From Durusdinium trenchii (lineage: Eukaryota > Sar > Dinophyceae > Suessiales > Symbiodiniaceae): a DNA stretch of 64,000 nt. Below are positions 22,025-32,839 of this stretch, one piece after another. A model generated the notes under the pieces. That model ran no database searches. It was not told the origin of the DNA and saw nothing but the letters and a program-made list of their open reading frames with translations. The stretch lies in contig CAXAMN010021112.1 in assembly GCA_963970005.1 (NCBI GenBank), positions 405,439 to 469,438 of the forward strand, in the 5' to 3' direction. Both the position numbers and the translations under genes were made by a program. Numbering within the stretch: position 1 is the first letter of the stretch; every line of letters begins with the position of its first letter.

Positions 22025-22134
22025 TATATCCCAGACACCACCCATGGGACTGCCATATATGCCACCCCATTGATCCCCGTGGCACCACCCCAACTGATCA
22101 GTAAATATGGCAGTCCCATGGAGTGTCTGATATG
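22025..22134. repeat. ACTCCATG foldback element, copy f (family M1)
   Basis: CCCAGACACCACCCATGGGA with TGCCATAT at the left pairs with ATATGGCAGTCCCATGGAGT and GTCTGATAT at the right. Confidence 0.7.
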
Positions 22135-22139
22135 ATTCA

Positions 22140-22990
22140 ACGATACTATCTTAGCTCGTGTGTGCCCCTCTTTTTGCACAATAGAACAACCGCAGGAGGT
22201 CGAAAATGATGCGTTAGGCCAAGCAACCAAGGGACAACACGACGAAAAGGACCAAACAAATCCCTACAGATCCCTACAGTATATACATGATAATATCTAC
22301 AATACAATATAGCGGCCACAACTTCCAGCGAATACGTTTGGGCTGTCATTCGGCTGAAGGGCCACTGCAAAGAGAATATCAAAACCAATAAAAGCAATCC
22401 AACCATCACCACCGAACCGGACAAACCGGGATCTCGAGCAGTGCTCCGGTGCCTTCTCTTCTGCGCTACTGCTTGAGGAAGTCTCAAACGCCTGAGCCTC
22501 CAGACCGAGCGCGACACACCGCGGTCGGTGTCGCGGTGGGTGTCGCGAGCGATGGATCTCCAGGGGTCACTGAACAGCTACCATGGTCCACTCTCTCCTT
22601 GATCAGTGAACAGCCTTAAAGTCGTAGCAAACCTCTCGTTGAACAGCATGGTTTCTGCACGCGTTATAATGAATTTGGGTCACTGCGTTCGAACCCGCCT
22701 GTCACCAGCAAATCCTCTGTGCGTTTGTTTTTGTTTCTGAGGTTCTCTTGTTATTGGCATGTTGTTTGTCTAAACATACTTTGTGTTCTTCTATCTTAAG
22801 ACGCCATGATTGTCATGCCATGGCTGCACAGATTGTCACTCAACTGCTCTGTCAAAGATCCAACATATGTTCTCAAGTCATGGCTGAACAAATGTCAGGA
22901 TAACAGCGGATAGCAGTTTGTCAATACACACGCCCCGCCCTTTTTCCAAGTCGCCTCTTAGGGTGGGGATCACTCGAAGTAAGGGATTGG
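22140..22990. other. No supported gene
   Basis: A minus frame of 123 codons (22,146-22,517) is partly low complexity. I see no splice-supported exon or repeat. Confidence 0.35.
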
Positions 22991-23028
22991 GAGCCATAAT
23001 CCCCGCGATCCAGTGCCACTTACTTTTG

Positions 23029-23185
23029 TGGCCAGAAAGTCATGGGGATACTGCAATCGATAGAATCCGATTCGTAAACTAAGTCCCAAGTCCCATCTGA
23101 AGACTTCTCGGTTGTTGGTGGCCCAACATAGACACCACTCCCGCCGTTGCCGCTTCCACGCCGCGTAGCTTCGCGCCGCGACTGT
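23029..23185 (-). CDS. Probable internal exon with GTAAGT donor
   Basis: A GCGGCACAG acceptor near 23,186 and a perfect ACAAAA/GTAAGT donor near 23,029 frame a GC-rich minus-strand segment open in two frames. One frame is Arg/Trp/Tyr-rich and globular-looking, the other Gly/Ser/Thr-rich. Neighbouring exons are not found, so the frame cannot be fixed. No family is recognised. Confidence 0.4.
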
Positions 23186-23597
23186 GCCGCGGAACAGCAC
23201 ATCAACGATGCAGGGCATGCATTGAAACATGTTCAGCTGGGTGTGTCTTAGAATAGGGAGGCCCCCCCGCAAAGACCTCTGGGAAAATTCAAGAAACACC
23301 CAATCCACTGGTTGTAGAGCTCAAACACCCAATCCACTGTTGTATCAAGATCCAAACAGCCAAATCCTGCGTTCGTGTGCTGTTTCCAATTACAAACTCA
23401 CAGAACTGATCATTGGGACTACAAGTCGCAAAGCGCTTACCGCTTCTCCCGCGTCGGAAAAAGACTCCTCCACCCCCAAAGACCTGCAAACAAACAACGT
23501 CCTTGGCCCTCCCAAAAAGCCTGGTGCAAGGTGGTAGGTGGTATGGTGCTTACAAAAACCACCTATTAAAAGACTGAATTCATCCTGTTGGAGGGGT

Positions 23598-23804
23598 CTA
23601 GGTGGGGAGTATACCTATATATTCTCTTTTCTTGGCTGTCTGGCCATGTATTTTGCGTCCTTTTCTCTGGGCGCCTATTCCCCCGTAGTTGATTTTTGCG
23701 GCCCCCGCCTCCTCGGTCAGCCCGGACAAGCTGCTCATCGCGGGTTGAGACCGGCTGGAGATCATCGGAGATGTTCCAATTGTTTGAAGCTTGGTGTCTT
23801 GCAA
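23598..23804 (-). CDS. Exon 3 (terminal) of three-exon unknown gene
   Basis: A CTCACAG/TTG acceptor at 23,805 opens 69 codons to a stop at 23,598. The phase (0) matches the donor ATG/GTACGT of exon 2. The peptide is Ser/Met-rich, then Gly/Ala and Lys-rich. The last codons run into a TA-like stretch. No family is recognised. Confidence 0.5.
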   Translation of the reverse strand: MQDTKLQTIGTSPMISSRSQPAMSSLSGLTEEAGAAKINYGGIGAQRKGRKIHGQTAKKREYIGILPT

Positions 23805-24058
23805 CTGTGAGGCACGTGGAGAACACAAGGTAAGAACTGGCCAGCTTGTAGCTTTGATTCGCTCGAAGCGAGCTCATCCTGGGCGTACTGCGTACTCAGC
23901 TCCAGCTCTACTGTGCTTGTCTTCGCTGAAGGGCCTGGATATTCTTGATTCCCTAGAGAGGGTGATTCCAATGGATAACAAGTATAACCTCCAATGATCT
24001 TAACGGCCTAACGTGATACAACAAACATATTAATAGGGAGCTGGTGTGTTAGACGTAC

Positions 24059-24246
24059 CATGTCTTCTTCCAACCCTTTTCTGATGGGGCCGGCCTTACT
24101 GTATCTTGGACCTTTTGTGGTCCGAAATAGACTTCGACACTTGTGGGCTTCTGTTTGTCTGTTGGACACCCAGACTAGATGGTCCTGGGATTTGCTTGTT
24201 GAACTAACAGGGGGACATCGCTGGGATTCTTGGGAACTTCGTCTAC
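24059..24246 (-). CDS. Exon 2 of three-exon unknown gene
   Basis: CCTGTAG/GT acceptor and GACATG/GTACGT donor bound 62 codons plus two leading bases. The entry phase 1 matches exon 1. The peptide is polar (Ser/Gln/Lys) and ends with a charged segment (RKGLEEDM). A plus-strand 152-codon ATG frame (24,060-24,518) overlaps. I reject it because the minus-strand splice sites and phases agree at four junctions. Confidence 0.5.
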
Positions 24247-24322
24247 CTACAGGCCACGTTTGGTGGAAGCTCATTCAACCCATCGTCTTGAGCCAGAGGC
24301 GGTGGCGGCAATCCCACATCAC

Positions 24323-24398
24323 CAGGAAAACAACACATCCCATTTTCAGGCATGACTCGCTTCATTGTTCGCTGCTTCACCTCCTCCCCCTTGATTTG
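24323..24398 (-). CDS. Exon 1 (or first resolved) of three-exon unknown gene
   Basis: A TTTCCACAG/CAA acceptor at 24,399 starts 25 codons of a charged helix (QIKGEEVKQRTMKR). A CCTG/GTGATG donor closes it in phase 1. Without splicing, the frame would read a Pro-rich tail and stop at 24,243, so intron retention would truncate the protein. Confidence 0.48.
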
Positions 24399-24501
24399 CT
24401 GTGGAAATATATATATACAGTACAGAAGGCCGGGAAAATGACCCAGGGTGAAATGCCAGGAAGTATACAGTATCTCCACCAGAATCCACAGAGAACATCA
24501 A

Positions 24502-24616
24502 ATACCAGGGCCCCCTAAGGCCCTAAGGGGTTTCTAATCATAGCTCCTTAGAGGTTAAAGGGTACTGTATGCAGGAACCACCCCTTAGGGCCTTAGGGGG
24601 CCCTGGGCCCTGGTAT
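24502..24616. repeat. CCCTAAGG foldback element (family M2)
   Basis: ATACCAGGGCCCCCTAAGGC at the left pairs with GGCCTTAGGGGGCCC...TGGTAT at the right. The inner CCCTAAGGGGT pairs with ACCCCTTAGGG. It is related to the 48.2 and 56.0 kb hairpins by the TATACCAGG start. Confidence 0.75.
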
Positions 24617-24619
24617 AAC

Positions 24620-25510
24620 CCAATCCGCACAACGCAGCGACCCCGGAAACTCGGGCGGTAACTGGCCGATGGACTCGTGAGGGACTCGGTGGGACGACTG
24701 GGAGAGACTGGGGAGGAGCCCATCCGAGCTTAGACAAGTGCATGTCTCTTCTGACATAAATACGAGTTGGATGTACCTCCTGTAAGATATCTTAAGAACA
24801 CGTATAAGTATATTTGGACCGATGTCACCCATGAATGTCATCCACATTCATAGCGAGTTTGCATAGCCAATACCATCGGTTATTGGCCCACTTTCCGGAG
24901 TCAGGGACTGGAAGACTGCGCCGAGTGTGCAAGCTGATTGTACAAGAAGAACAACCTTGACTTTCTGGGAGGGGAAACCCTCAAAGTAAATCCTCAAAAG
25001 GACAACATGTGACTGCATCACCAGTCGAACTGGTATCCGTGTTGAAGAGCACATCTTGCCGCGTAGATCATGTACGTATACTGCCCTTGTACTACATCAA
25101 ATGTGTATTCCAGTACTGGGTGTCCCGATTAGAATTAATTTCCCACAAAACATCACACAACCAAAATGGCCCTGCAAGTGCAACGTATTTGTCTGACAGC
25201 CTTCAGACGTGCGGTTTGTGCCTGTTCTATTTTAGTTGAGGGGCTGGTAGAAACGACCATATGGGCATACGAACAGCAAAGGCAGTCAAAAACCTTTGAA
25301 TTTCCCACGAGGGAATCAACCGTGAACTGTCTCTGTTGGACTGCTTCCTGCAGTGTACAATGAAACAACTGAAAACCACCAGTAGAAGATGATCATAGGG
25401 CTGTGGATCATCAGCACCAGTAGACCGACCTGCTTGCCTGGAAGGTCTTTCGCTACTACATGGTGTTAGACCCCTGATGAAAAGACATCCTCCTCCCACA
25501 TGGGAGTGTT
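24620..25510. other. No supported gene
   Basis: Several short overlapping frames on both strands, none with clear splice sites. Confidence 0.35.
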
Positions 25511-25512
25511 GC

Positions 25513-25855
25513 TCACATAGGGAGACCTCCCAGTTCACCCCCCTGGGGTTGGTTTGGAAAATCGTCCAGTCTACCCAGCCAGGGGCGAGAAAGGGTGTCT
25601 AGCCATGTGCTCTTCCACTCTGGTGCCCAGCCGCCGTTCGCTTCACGATCCGCTCCCCGGCCAGCCACCAGAACCCGTCCTGGAGTGAAGGCCTTAGCGT
25701 TGGGAACTCGGTTCGCCACTGCACAAAAACGCGCCCGCCCCACCTCCCCAAACAAAGGAGCGGGAAAAGTCCATGTACGCATAAGGGCAACCCGGAAGTG
25801 GAAATCAAACTTGCGCCCGGGCCTAACTGTAGCTCGAAGTTGGTTCACAAGGATC
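25513..25855 (-). CDS. Probable exon, unknown globular protein
   Basis: A textbook acceptor (TTTTTTTCCAG/G) at 25,856 opens a minus frame of about 114 codons to a stop at 25,513. Codons are mostly G-starting over the GC-rich part. The peptide is rich in Gly, Ala, Arg and aromatics (FGEVGRARFCAVANRV, then VLVAGRGADREA). The entry phase is 2, so a 5' exon exists upstream. I do not recognise a family. The C-terminal 20 codons may be intronic if a donor lies before the stop. Confidence 0.52.
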
Positions 25856-25999
25856 CTGGAAAAAAACATCCTTCAAAGATGTGACCACATCGACTACAAA
25901 TAGAAACCACAAAACATGGATCAGATATATATATATATATATGATCAAATCAATGACCATTTGGCCTCCGCCAATCTGGGTGCTTTAAGAGCACACATG

Positions 26000-26880
26000 T
26001 CACAGTGGTATGATTCGGGATTAGTTTTTTCTCCTTCGCGGCCTATGTGATCCGAACCCATTCAGGCTGGTCTGTCCCATCTGCTTCTGTTGGCACTCCG
26101 CCAGGCCCTAGGCCAGGATGTTCACTTCGCCAGGGCCCTCAGGTTTTGGGCCGTACTAAAGTGGCTACTTCGGGTCCATGAGCATCTACAAGGACCTTCC
26201 AAGAGGTGTATATAGCCTCTTGGAGGTTCAGGTAGGGGTGTCCAAAAACATATTCTCATCACTAAGGGAGGGGGTCCCCCACCCCCCCCGTCAATTAATA
26301 AGACATTACTATTCAGATACCTCACCACATATATTGGGAATATCAATTTGCACCATACTTAGGGTCCATTATTTTTTTTCAATGAATTGAATACATTTTG
26401 TAGAAATTAATTGGGGGGCGCCCAGGTACATGGTCATTTATTAATTGAGGGGGTGGTGTCTGTCAGAGATCTCACAAAATGAAACAATATTCCAGAGCAG
26501 CTGAACAAGAGGTTATCGCATACCTTCAGGAATAGAGAATAAATCTTGACACCATATTAACATATTCAATATTTAATATTCCAACAGGTATGGGTATACC
26601 CCAGAATATTTATATAACTAAGGCACACCCCATAAATGAATCCAGGGGTGATGTACATGTGCATCCACTCCTCACTCAGTTTCAGACCCCCCCGATTAAT
26701 TAGGAAGAAAAAACCATCTGGGGTGGGTTCTCCTGGCTTGCATGTAGGTCAGCTTGCATTCAATAAATTTCCTGGATTATCATCGTCATCCAACTCTGGA
26801 TTATAAAAGTTGACTACTATTTTGGTGCAGATTTGGAACATTATATAATATGAAACCAATTAATTGGTACCTCAGGGTGC
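26000..26880. other. No supported gene; AT-rich
   Basis: Low-GC sequence with C(8)-type runs and a small inverted repeat (CTTCCAAGAGGTGTATAT / ATAGCCTCTTGGAGG) at 26,197-26,228. I see no exon. Confidence 0.45.
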
Positions 26881-26886
26881 CCGCTG

Positions 26887-27210
26887 ATGCATTTAGCTAG
26901 TGCAGCCAGTCTCCCAAAACCACGCGAAAGGAAGCTCCGTCACCCCTCGCCTCTTCCGGGCGAAACCCCCGTCTCTTGGCTTCGACCAGCTTTCACTCTT
27001 CCAAGCCGGGCAGCAGCTCTAGACACCGACACCCTCTTGGCACGCAGGGGTTTCAAGCCGTCTCACTCAAATGTAGAGATCAAAGATCAGGTCCAGAAGT
27101 CCAGGAGTCCAGTCCCTCTATTTGAGGTCACATCACCCCCTGGTGACCAAACAGACCTGAAGTTTCACAGTCCTGGCAGTGTGGAGTTCTGGATGAGTTT
27201 AAGTCGTTGA
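26887..27210 (+). CDS. Probable exon or short gene, unknown
   Basis: A plus-strand ATG frame of 107 codons, free of stops in a GC-rich island, with many purine-starting codons. The first half is Pro/Arg/Leu-rich, the second half mixed and charged (NVEIKDQVQKS). No minus frame of similar length competes. It may be the first exon of a gene that includes 27,364-27,813. No family is recognised. Confidence 0.42.
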   Translation: MHLASAASLPKPRERKLRHPSPLPGETPVSWLRPAFTLPSRAAALDTDTLLARRGFKPSHSNVEIKDQVQKSRSPVPLFEVTSPPGDQTDLKFHSPGSVEFWMSLSR

Positions 27211-27363
27211 TTGTGCTTTGGTCGACTTGCTTCACCCTCACTTGCAGCGGATGACCATTGCAACCAAGCTCCTAACTTTAACCATCCCCATCTTTTCCGG
27301 ATTCAGAGTAGATGGCGCGAACATGAATAGGTAAATTTCCAATATCGAGATCAACAAGTCGAG

Positions 27364-27813
27364 ATGTTCATCGAACTCATCTCAAAACCATCTCAAAATG
27401 ATTCTTCCCCGTCCGAAGACTGCACGTCCAAAGTAGCCCGCGAATTTCATGCAGGTCCTTGTGTGGTGAAACCTTCTGAACCGCCACCTTCCGAAGCCTG
27501 GTGCAGTGTCCTTTACACCGAGCGCGTCACCAGAAGCTCCACTCCGCGCGGCAGAAGCAAGCGACCACGCGTCGCAGCACCGCCCGTTGGGGATTCGAGC
27601 CTCGCCCAAGACGTCATGTCCCATGATGGGACCTGGCAACGCCTGTGGCCGATCCAAGGAGCCGAGGGCCCTTTCCCTTCGACGGGGCCGGGTTGGGGAA
27701 AAGGTGGACCGGTGGAGTGTCCTTGTGGTTCGCGAATTTGGAGTCCACTTGATGCGGTGACAGGGAGAGTTTGGGGGGTCATTCAGCATCATTTCAGCAA
27801 CTTTGTGGTGTGA
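27364..27813 (+). CDS. Probable exon or gene, unknown
   Basis: A plus-strand ATG frame of 149 codons. The N-terminal part is Ser/Pro/Glu-rich, the middle has a basic patch (RGRSKRPRV) that could act as a nuclear signal, and the end is Gly/Pro/Trp-rich. A codon-aligned minus frame of 136 codons (27,382-27,792) is the alternative reading. I prefer plus because the product is more balanced in charge. Confidence 0.38.
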   Translation: MFIELISKPSQNDSSPSEDCTSKVAREFHAGPCVVKPSEPPPSEAWCSVLYTERVTRSSTPRGRSKRPRVAAPPVGDSSLAQDVMSHDGTWQRLWPIQGAEGPFPSTGPGWGKGGPVECPCGSRIWSPLDAVTGRVWGVIQHHFSNFVV

Positions 27814-28877
27814 AAAGGACCTTCTTCCCTGGGGTGAATCTGGCCCGTGTTGGATGATTCATGATGATTCCAGCACCCCACAGGTCACAGGAACCCTCCT
27901 TGCAGCTGCTGGTGGGTCGATGTCCACCATCTCTCGCACATCAAGCACTCAAGTTTGCTTGCCAGCCGTGCAATTAATTGCGCGTCAGGCGCATCAACCT
28001 GCTGTTACTCACGGTCGCAGACCTCATTGAAAATTGAAAGTCCAACAGGAGAGTTGTCCCGTGCTCAGTAGGTCTAAATGCCCATCTACAGACTCTTGAA
28101 ACATCATGAGAAGACTCTAGAAACATATACTAGACACCCCGGTCTCTGGACGTCTGAAGAACACATCCATGACACATCCACACATGCCCTCCTCGTCCGG
28201 GGGCAACGAATCGCCACCGTCTGGAGATCCCGGAGAGCGGGCTGCATAGTCCCAGGACATACAATCTCGTCTCTTCAGGGCTGTTGAATAAACAAGATAC
28301 ACTCCCAAACTCTCCCAAATACTCCATGAACTGCACTATATATAGATGCCTGTACATGAAAAAATAACACCAGGAAAAACAACAAAAACACTGAACTGAT
28401 CGGTTCAAACACCCCAGCGGTCACCGTTTCGTCTGGATCGATGGATCCGGATCCATCCGCTCACCTCGTCAAAAAGGATCCTCACCTGGCGAGGCGAGGC
28501 CGGGCCGCGTGAGCTGGTTTTGGGGAGACTCCACGGTCGACCAGTGGACTAGCATGGTTTTTGGGGTTGTGGATTTGATATGAATTGTATTTGTATTTGT
28601 GAAAAGCCTTTATATCCACTCCTTTATCATAAACTATAATCACCTTAAAGGTGAGAGGGCTATAGAGGAGAATGCTTCCAACTAGAGCAGTCACGTGCTA
28701 CAGTAGCAGTGCATCAACTGACTGGGACTTCTTGCAGCCTTTTCACAGCACGAGAGATGGGGAGATGATGTCCCATCAAACAAGCCAAACACTGCGACAT
28801 GCTCCAGTTCTTTGTGGCGCTGGACACCACGTGCGACCGCTGCGACCGGACCTGGTCAGTCCGAAGGCCCGCCCGTT

Positions 28878-28974
28878 CGACCCATGGGACTGCCGGACTG
28901 CCGAGAAACGGCCAGGGGTGGTGCTAGGGGGGGGTCTGTCTGGGGCGGCAGTCCTATGGCAGTCCCATGGGTCG
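28878..28974. repeat. ACTCCATG foldback element, copy g (family M1)
   Basis: CGACCCATGGGACTGCC (28,878-28,894) and GGCAGTCCCATGGGTCG (28,958-28,974) are perfect 17-bp inverted repeats. The core is shared with copy a at 8.5 kb. It lies at the 3' side of the 29 kb exon. Confidence 0.85.
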
Positions 28975-28979
28975 TGTCT

Positions 28980-29426
28980 GGTTTTCATTTTTTCTTCCAT
29001 ATCTCTTCCCAAGTTTCCAAGGTCTCCCAAAACGTCGACCCAGTCCACCCACTGCGCGGTCTCTTCCGCAGCCTCCGGACTGTCGCGGGCGCCCAGGAGC
29101 TGGCCTCGGATGGTGTATGGAGCGAGGTGTTCGCACGGGTGGTTCGCCACGACTGGGTCTCCATGAGTCGCAACCAATTCGAGTTCAGATGATAAAACAT
29201 CGAGTTCCATTGGATTGGCATGAACATGGGAGTTTGGGATGTGAATGTGAGAGGAACATGCGTAACCGCTCATTGGATGGGTCTGTATACCACTCCTTTG
29301 AAACTCCTGGTAGTTGGACATCTTGTGATGTTTGTTCCCTCGGAATCTGGTGCCACCTTCAGCAAACGCTGAAGTAGGTGGGTGATATCCGACAAAGCCA
29401 GCAAGAAACCGCGACGGTCTCATCAT
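28980..29426 (-). CDS. Probable gene or exon, acidic protein
   Basis: The minus frame is open for 216 codons from 29,426 to 28,776, but the last 35 or so fall inside the M1 element, so the coding part probably ends near 28,980. The part at 28,985-29,190 has strongly G-starting codons and an acidic helix-like peptide (DSPEAAEETAQWVDWVDVLG). The N-terminal part is His/Pro-rich. The codon-aligned plus frame is the shadow. No family is recognised. Confidence 0.5.
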
Positions 29427-29439
29427 GGGTCATGAGCAT

Positions 29440-30310
29440 GTTCAATTCATTCTGAGTATTGAAGTATTCACACCACTCCTATATATAGGAGTCTCTTAAG
29501 TGGTGTGTGAGTTTCTGAGTATTGATCCAAATACAAAGGAGTCTCTTAAGTGGTCTGTGAGTGGTACATGTACTGTATGTAAAAAAAAACAATCTTCCAA
29601 TGACCAACAAATTCTGGTCATGTTGGTTGTTGGCCTGGTTTTCCACGCAAACGGCCTCAAATCAGCGCAAACGTCAAAACAACCGCAAATTAGTGTAAAA
29701 CACATGCAACAAAAACAGCAACCGACCACACAAATCCGCAAAATTGATCAACATGGTGCAAAACAAACAAGAACGACCAAAATGACCATAAAACCAAGAC
29801 AGAACAGTTTGGTAGTTGGAAGGTCCAGCCAAGATTGGCCAAGTAAGCTTGATTATTAAGACCTTGGAATGCTCTGGATGTTTGAAGACATCCTCCAACA
29901 TTAAGTCTCAACATTGGGGAGCTCCAGACCACACACCCTGTAACAGGTTTCAACATGTTTCAGCTACGTCTTGTGTTTTCACTGCACTCGGGGTACCCCC
30001 TTAGCGACACATGCATAGGCATAGGGCTCGCTAACATACTTCACAAAGATGTGAAGGAACCAAGGTGGCACCTTGCCATCAGCCAGCGGCCCTGCAGCGG
30101 GGCATTCCAACTGCAAGGATCTCCAACTGCGACCAATGGAACAGGGAAACGAAACAATGGACCAGCCCACCGTCAAGGCTGAACTCTTGGAAAGCCGAAC
30201 CAAAAAAGACAAGACATCACCTTGCGAAGACGTCTGGTTCAAGAAAAAATAGTCAATCACCCTAAGAATTATATAAGGACCCTCAACCCCTGCAATGCAG
30301 GGGCAAAACC
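29440..30310. other. No firm gene; A-rich frame
   Basis: A plus frame of 119 codons (29,500-29,859) is Gln/Thr/Lys-rich because the DNA is A-rich, and a 121-codon minus frame (29,979-30,344) is hydrophobic. Neither has supporting splice sites. The repeated word AAGGAGTCTCTTAAGTGGT occurs twice at 29,485-29,555. Confidence 0.35.
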
Positions 30311-30321
30311 CTCCATAGCAG

Positions 30322-30594
30322 TTGATGATAGTTAGGGAAGTCATGGGAAGTCATCCTCCCAAACCACACCACTTGACACCACTGGTAGATGTGTTGGGTC
30401 TGAAAGACATATCTGAGTGCCCGACGGCGGTGGGAAGGCACACCCACCAAGCAAGGCACCTTGGCCTGGTGGTGAAGATCTTTGGAGGCCAATTTGGGTC
30501 CAAGCGATGGAGGGGAAAACCACCCCGAGGCAACAACATGGATGTGGAAAACCACACGTTTGCGGAGTCTCAGTCTTCCAGTGATCTAGGATAA
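30322..30594 (+). CDS. Possible short gene, unknown
   Basis: An ATG frame of 90 codons with a strong bias to purine-starting codons. The peptide is mixed, with a Gly/Lys/Arg-rich second half (FGGQFGSKRWRGKPPRG) and a Ser-rich end. The minus strand is also open in two frames, so coding status rests on codon bias alone. Confidence 0.38.
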   Translation: MMIVREVMGSHPPKPHHLTPLVDVLGLKDISECPTAVGRHTHQARHLGLVVKIFGGQFGSKRWRGKPPRGNNMDVENHTFAESQSSSDLG

Positions 30595-30854
30595 TCCCTT
30601 CCGATTACTGTTTTTTGAGGGCTAGAGCCAGCCCTTCTCTGCAAGTTCAGCAATTGCAAACCAACATTGACATTGATATGTGGTATGTGTTGCACGTATT
30701 TACGTGTTTTTACGCGTGCGTGTGAAGGAGGAAAACTCCTGATCAACAACCGGTTGGCAAAGGAAGCATCTGACATACAGTAAATCTGACAACTGAAACT
30801 TTGCAATGCGTCGTTTTCATTTTTGCTTTCAAATTCTTAGCCAGCATATATCCC

Positions 30855-31475
30855 TTATCTGAGCATCCTTCTTGGCTGGGTGGTCCTCTTTAATTGTTTG
30901 CTGTCCTTTTCAGCTCTCTCTCCATCTCTCTTCTTCTGGGTTCCAAAATAATCAACAAAATAGATTGCTGTATATTGTTGTATTATCCTGCCCAAACTAG
31001 GAAAGGACATACCAAGCCAAAAATGGCAAATCTCGCGTAGCAGTATGTAAACTGACTGAAGTAGATTAAAAGCAGGGGAAAAGACCGCTGGTAGTGAACT
31101 TCTTGACATGTTCTCACTGAAGCGTTCGCCAAAACTGCTTCTGAACCATCGAACTGTTTTTAGTCGGAGGTGTGATGCCAAGGCAGCCAGGTGCAAGTCA
31201 CATCGTGTTCCGCAAACACCCAAACCAATCCGAGTTCCCCCTTCCGTGTTCCGAGTATTGACCGGCCGAGTTACTGCGTCCCCCCCCGACTCGACAGGCG
31301 GAGCGACAGATCGCCTGAGGAGGTCCCAACTCTGGCAGGGACAGATCGCCTCCGCAAGCGGCATCGGGACGGCGCATGTTGTTTGTTTCTTTTGGGCCAC
31401 GGCGGATGCTTTCTTCATTGAACATGGTCTGAACAAATTCTGGAAAGAGTTGCAATAAATCCATATAAACCCCAA
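30855..31475 (-). CDS. Long open frame, probable exon
   Basis: A minus frame of 206 codons, free of stops over GC-rich and average sequence, contains a Lys/Ala start, a central Gly/Thr/Arg-rich part, a hydrophobic Leu/Phe/Ile segment and a very basic tail (KKRDGERAEKDSKQLKR). The tail part could be intronic. Another minus frame over 31,198-31,464 is also clean. No family is recognised. Confidence 0.38.
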   Translation of the reverse strand: MGFIWIYCNSFQNLFRPCSMKKASAVAQKKQTTCAVPMPLAEAICPCQSWDLLRRSVAPPVESGGDAVTRPVNTRNTEGGTRIGLGVCGTRCDLHLAALASHLRLKTVRWFRSSFGERFSENMSRSSLPAVFSPAFNLLQSVYILLREICHFWLGMSFPSLGRIIQQYTAIYFVDYFGTQKKRDGERAEKDSKQLKRTTQPRRMLR

Positions 31476-31559
31476 AGCATCCCCAAAGCCACGTTCATTG
31501 GCATCTCATGTTCAAACCTTTCAAACTCAAAAGGCTCCTTGGATCTCTTTGGTGTGAAA

Positions 31560-31901
31560 CTATATAGCCGTCACCGCCTTCACCGTCTGTGCTTCCCAGC
31601 CGTCCCGTGAAGAGGGTCGTCGGCTTCCCAGCGTGCTCTCGGAGCGGCTGCGGCTCAGCATGGCCAAGGGCCTAGCTCGGCTCGGCATGAAATTTGGCTT
31701 TCCGGGCCATGGCACCAGTAGACTGGCATGCTGGGTCATGGCACTACAGGAGACTGACCGGGCACGTCCTACCAACGATACTGGAGGTTCGCTACATGGT
31801 GCGACCCGGCTCCAGCTTTTGACCTGGACCATCCCCATCACCTGCGAGGACGGCTCATGTGGTTGAAAAAACAAACGACTTGATAGATCCACGAGCAGCA
31901 C
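31560..31901 (-). CDS. Coding-like island, strand unresolved
   Basis: A minus frame of 113 codons and a codon-aligned plus frame of 77 codons (31,633-31,866) both look protein-like. Because purine-N-pyrimidine codon bias reads the same on the opposite strand, I cannot choose. The island is GC-rich and probably exonic on one strand. Confidence 0.3.
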   Translation of the reverse strand: MLLVDLSSRLFFQPHEPSSQVMGMVQVKSWSRVAPCSEPPVSLVGRARSVSCSAMTQHASLLVPWPGKPNFMPSRARPLAMLSRSRSESTLGSRRPSSRDGWEAQTVKAVTAI

Positions 31902-32381
31902 TGAGGGCTTAGGCCGGCGCTTAAGGCGTGAAGCCGCACATGCGTGTGGGCTTTCTGTGAGAAAAGTTTCAATTTCTTGTTGGAGAAGCCGGTTTTGTTG
32001 ATGAATCGGGTCAGAAGCATTATCACTTGTTCAACACTCAACTGTTTCAACCCACCCCCGCCACTCTGTGTTTTTTCCTTCCAATACACTTACACAACTG
32101 AGCCTTTCTTATGGGCATTCCGATCAAAACGGAGCCTCTCCTTGGCAAAGGTCCCATCTCAAGCCCCCATACCCCTCCCGTAAGACCTCCCAGACCTCTC
32201 AAGGCGCAACACCCCTCTCCAGCCTCCAGGGTCCCTTCAGCTTCGGCGAGCTCCCAATTGGTGGAGATGCGACCTGAAGTACCTCAACCAAGGCCCGGGC
32301 GCTGGTCTTAACGATCAGGTGTGGTTCGAACGGGCATCCTCGGTGTGGGAACGGGAAACATTACAAGCAAATGGCTAAAGG

Positions 32382-32798
32382 TTGAGTATGCCAAACGTGG
32401 CGCAACAACCAACACTATGCGATGCGATTGTTCCATTGATGATGATGGAAAGGGCACAACATGCCAAGTTTGGTTCTTTCATCTTCTTTCACCAGAAAAG
32501 TGCGTCGGTGGGTCTCCAGAGTAAAGCTGGTCAATTCTATGGCAAGCTCCACCAGGAACCAAGGTTCATTTCGAGTCTGATACAAGTACCTTCCCTTGAG
32601 TCTAGTTACCAAACTTTATGTGTCTTTATATATATATATATATATGTATACAATATTCATAGATTGAAAACTCCATTCAAGCTTCGATTCCCACCTGCCC
32701 CTGATGGAATATCAGAACTTCCGTGTGCACCAAGCACCGATACATCTTCCAAGGCCACGGCAGGCCCCACGGGATTCTCCATGTCCATGCTGCAATGA
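32382..32798 (+). CDS. Possible coding region crossing a TA repeat
   Basis: A 138-codon plus frame passes through the (TA)n tract at 32,627-32,650, giving an Ile/Tyr run, and remains open in a Pro/Ser/Thr-rich tail. It may be two exons with the microsatellite in the intron. The codon-aligned minus frame (32,415-32,612) is the alternative. Confidence 0.28.
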   Translation: MSMPNVAQQPTLCDAIVPLMMMERAQHAKFGSFIFFHQKSASVGLQSKAGQFYGKLHQEPRFISSLIQVPSLESSYQTLCVFIYIYIYVYNIHRLKTPFKLRFPPAPDGISELPCAPSTDTSSKATAGPTGFSMSMLQ

Positions 32799-32839
32799 AA
32801 AACCAATAACCAATTGGATGCTATATACCCTCATCCGCA

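Noticed and set aside
24276..24295. Possible spliced-leader relic (TGGCTCAAG on the minus strand)
   Set aside because: Only nine bases fit the end of the dinoflagellate leader and the upstream half is absent. I saw no other relic in the window, by eye.
24060..24518. 152-codon plus-strand ATG frame
   Set aside because: The minus strand explains the same DNA with consensus splice sites and agreeing phases at four junctions. The plus frame ends in the M2 hairpin.
29500..29859. 119-codon Gln/Thr/Lys-rich plus frame
   Set aside because: Caused by A-rich sequence; no splice sites or codon bias support it.
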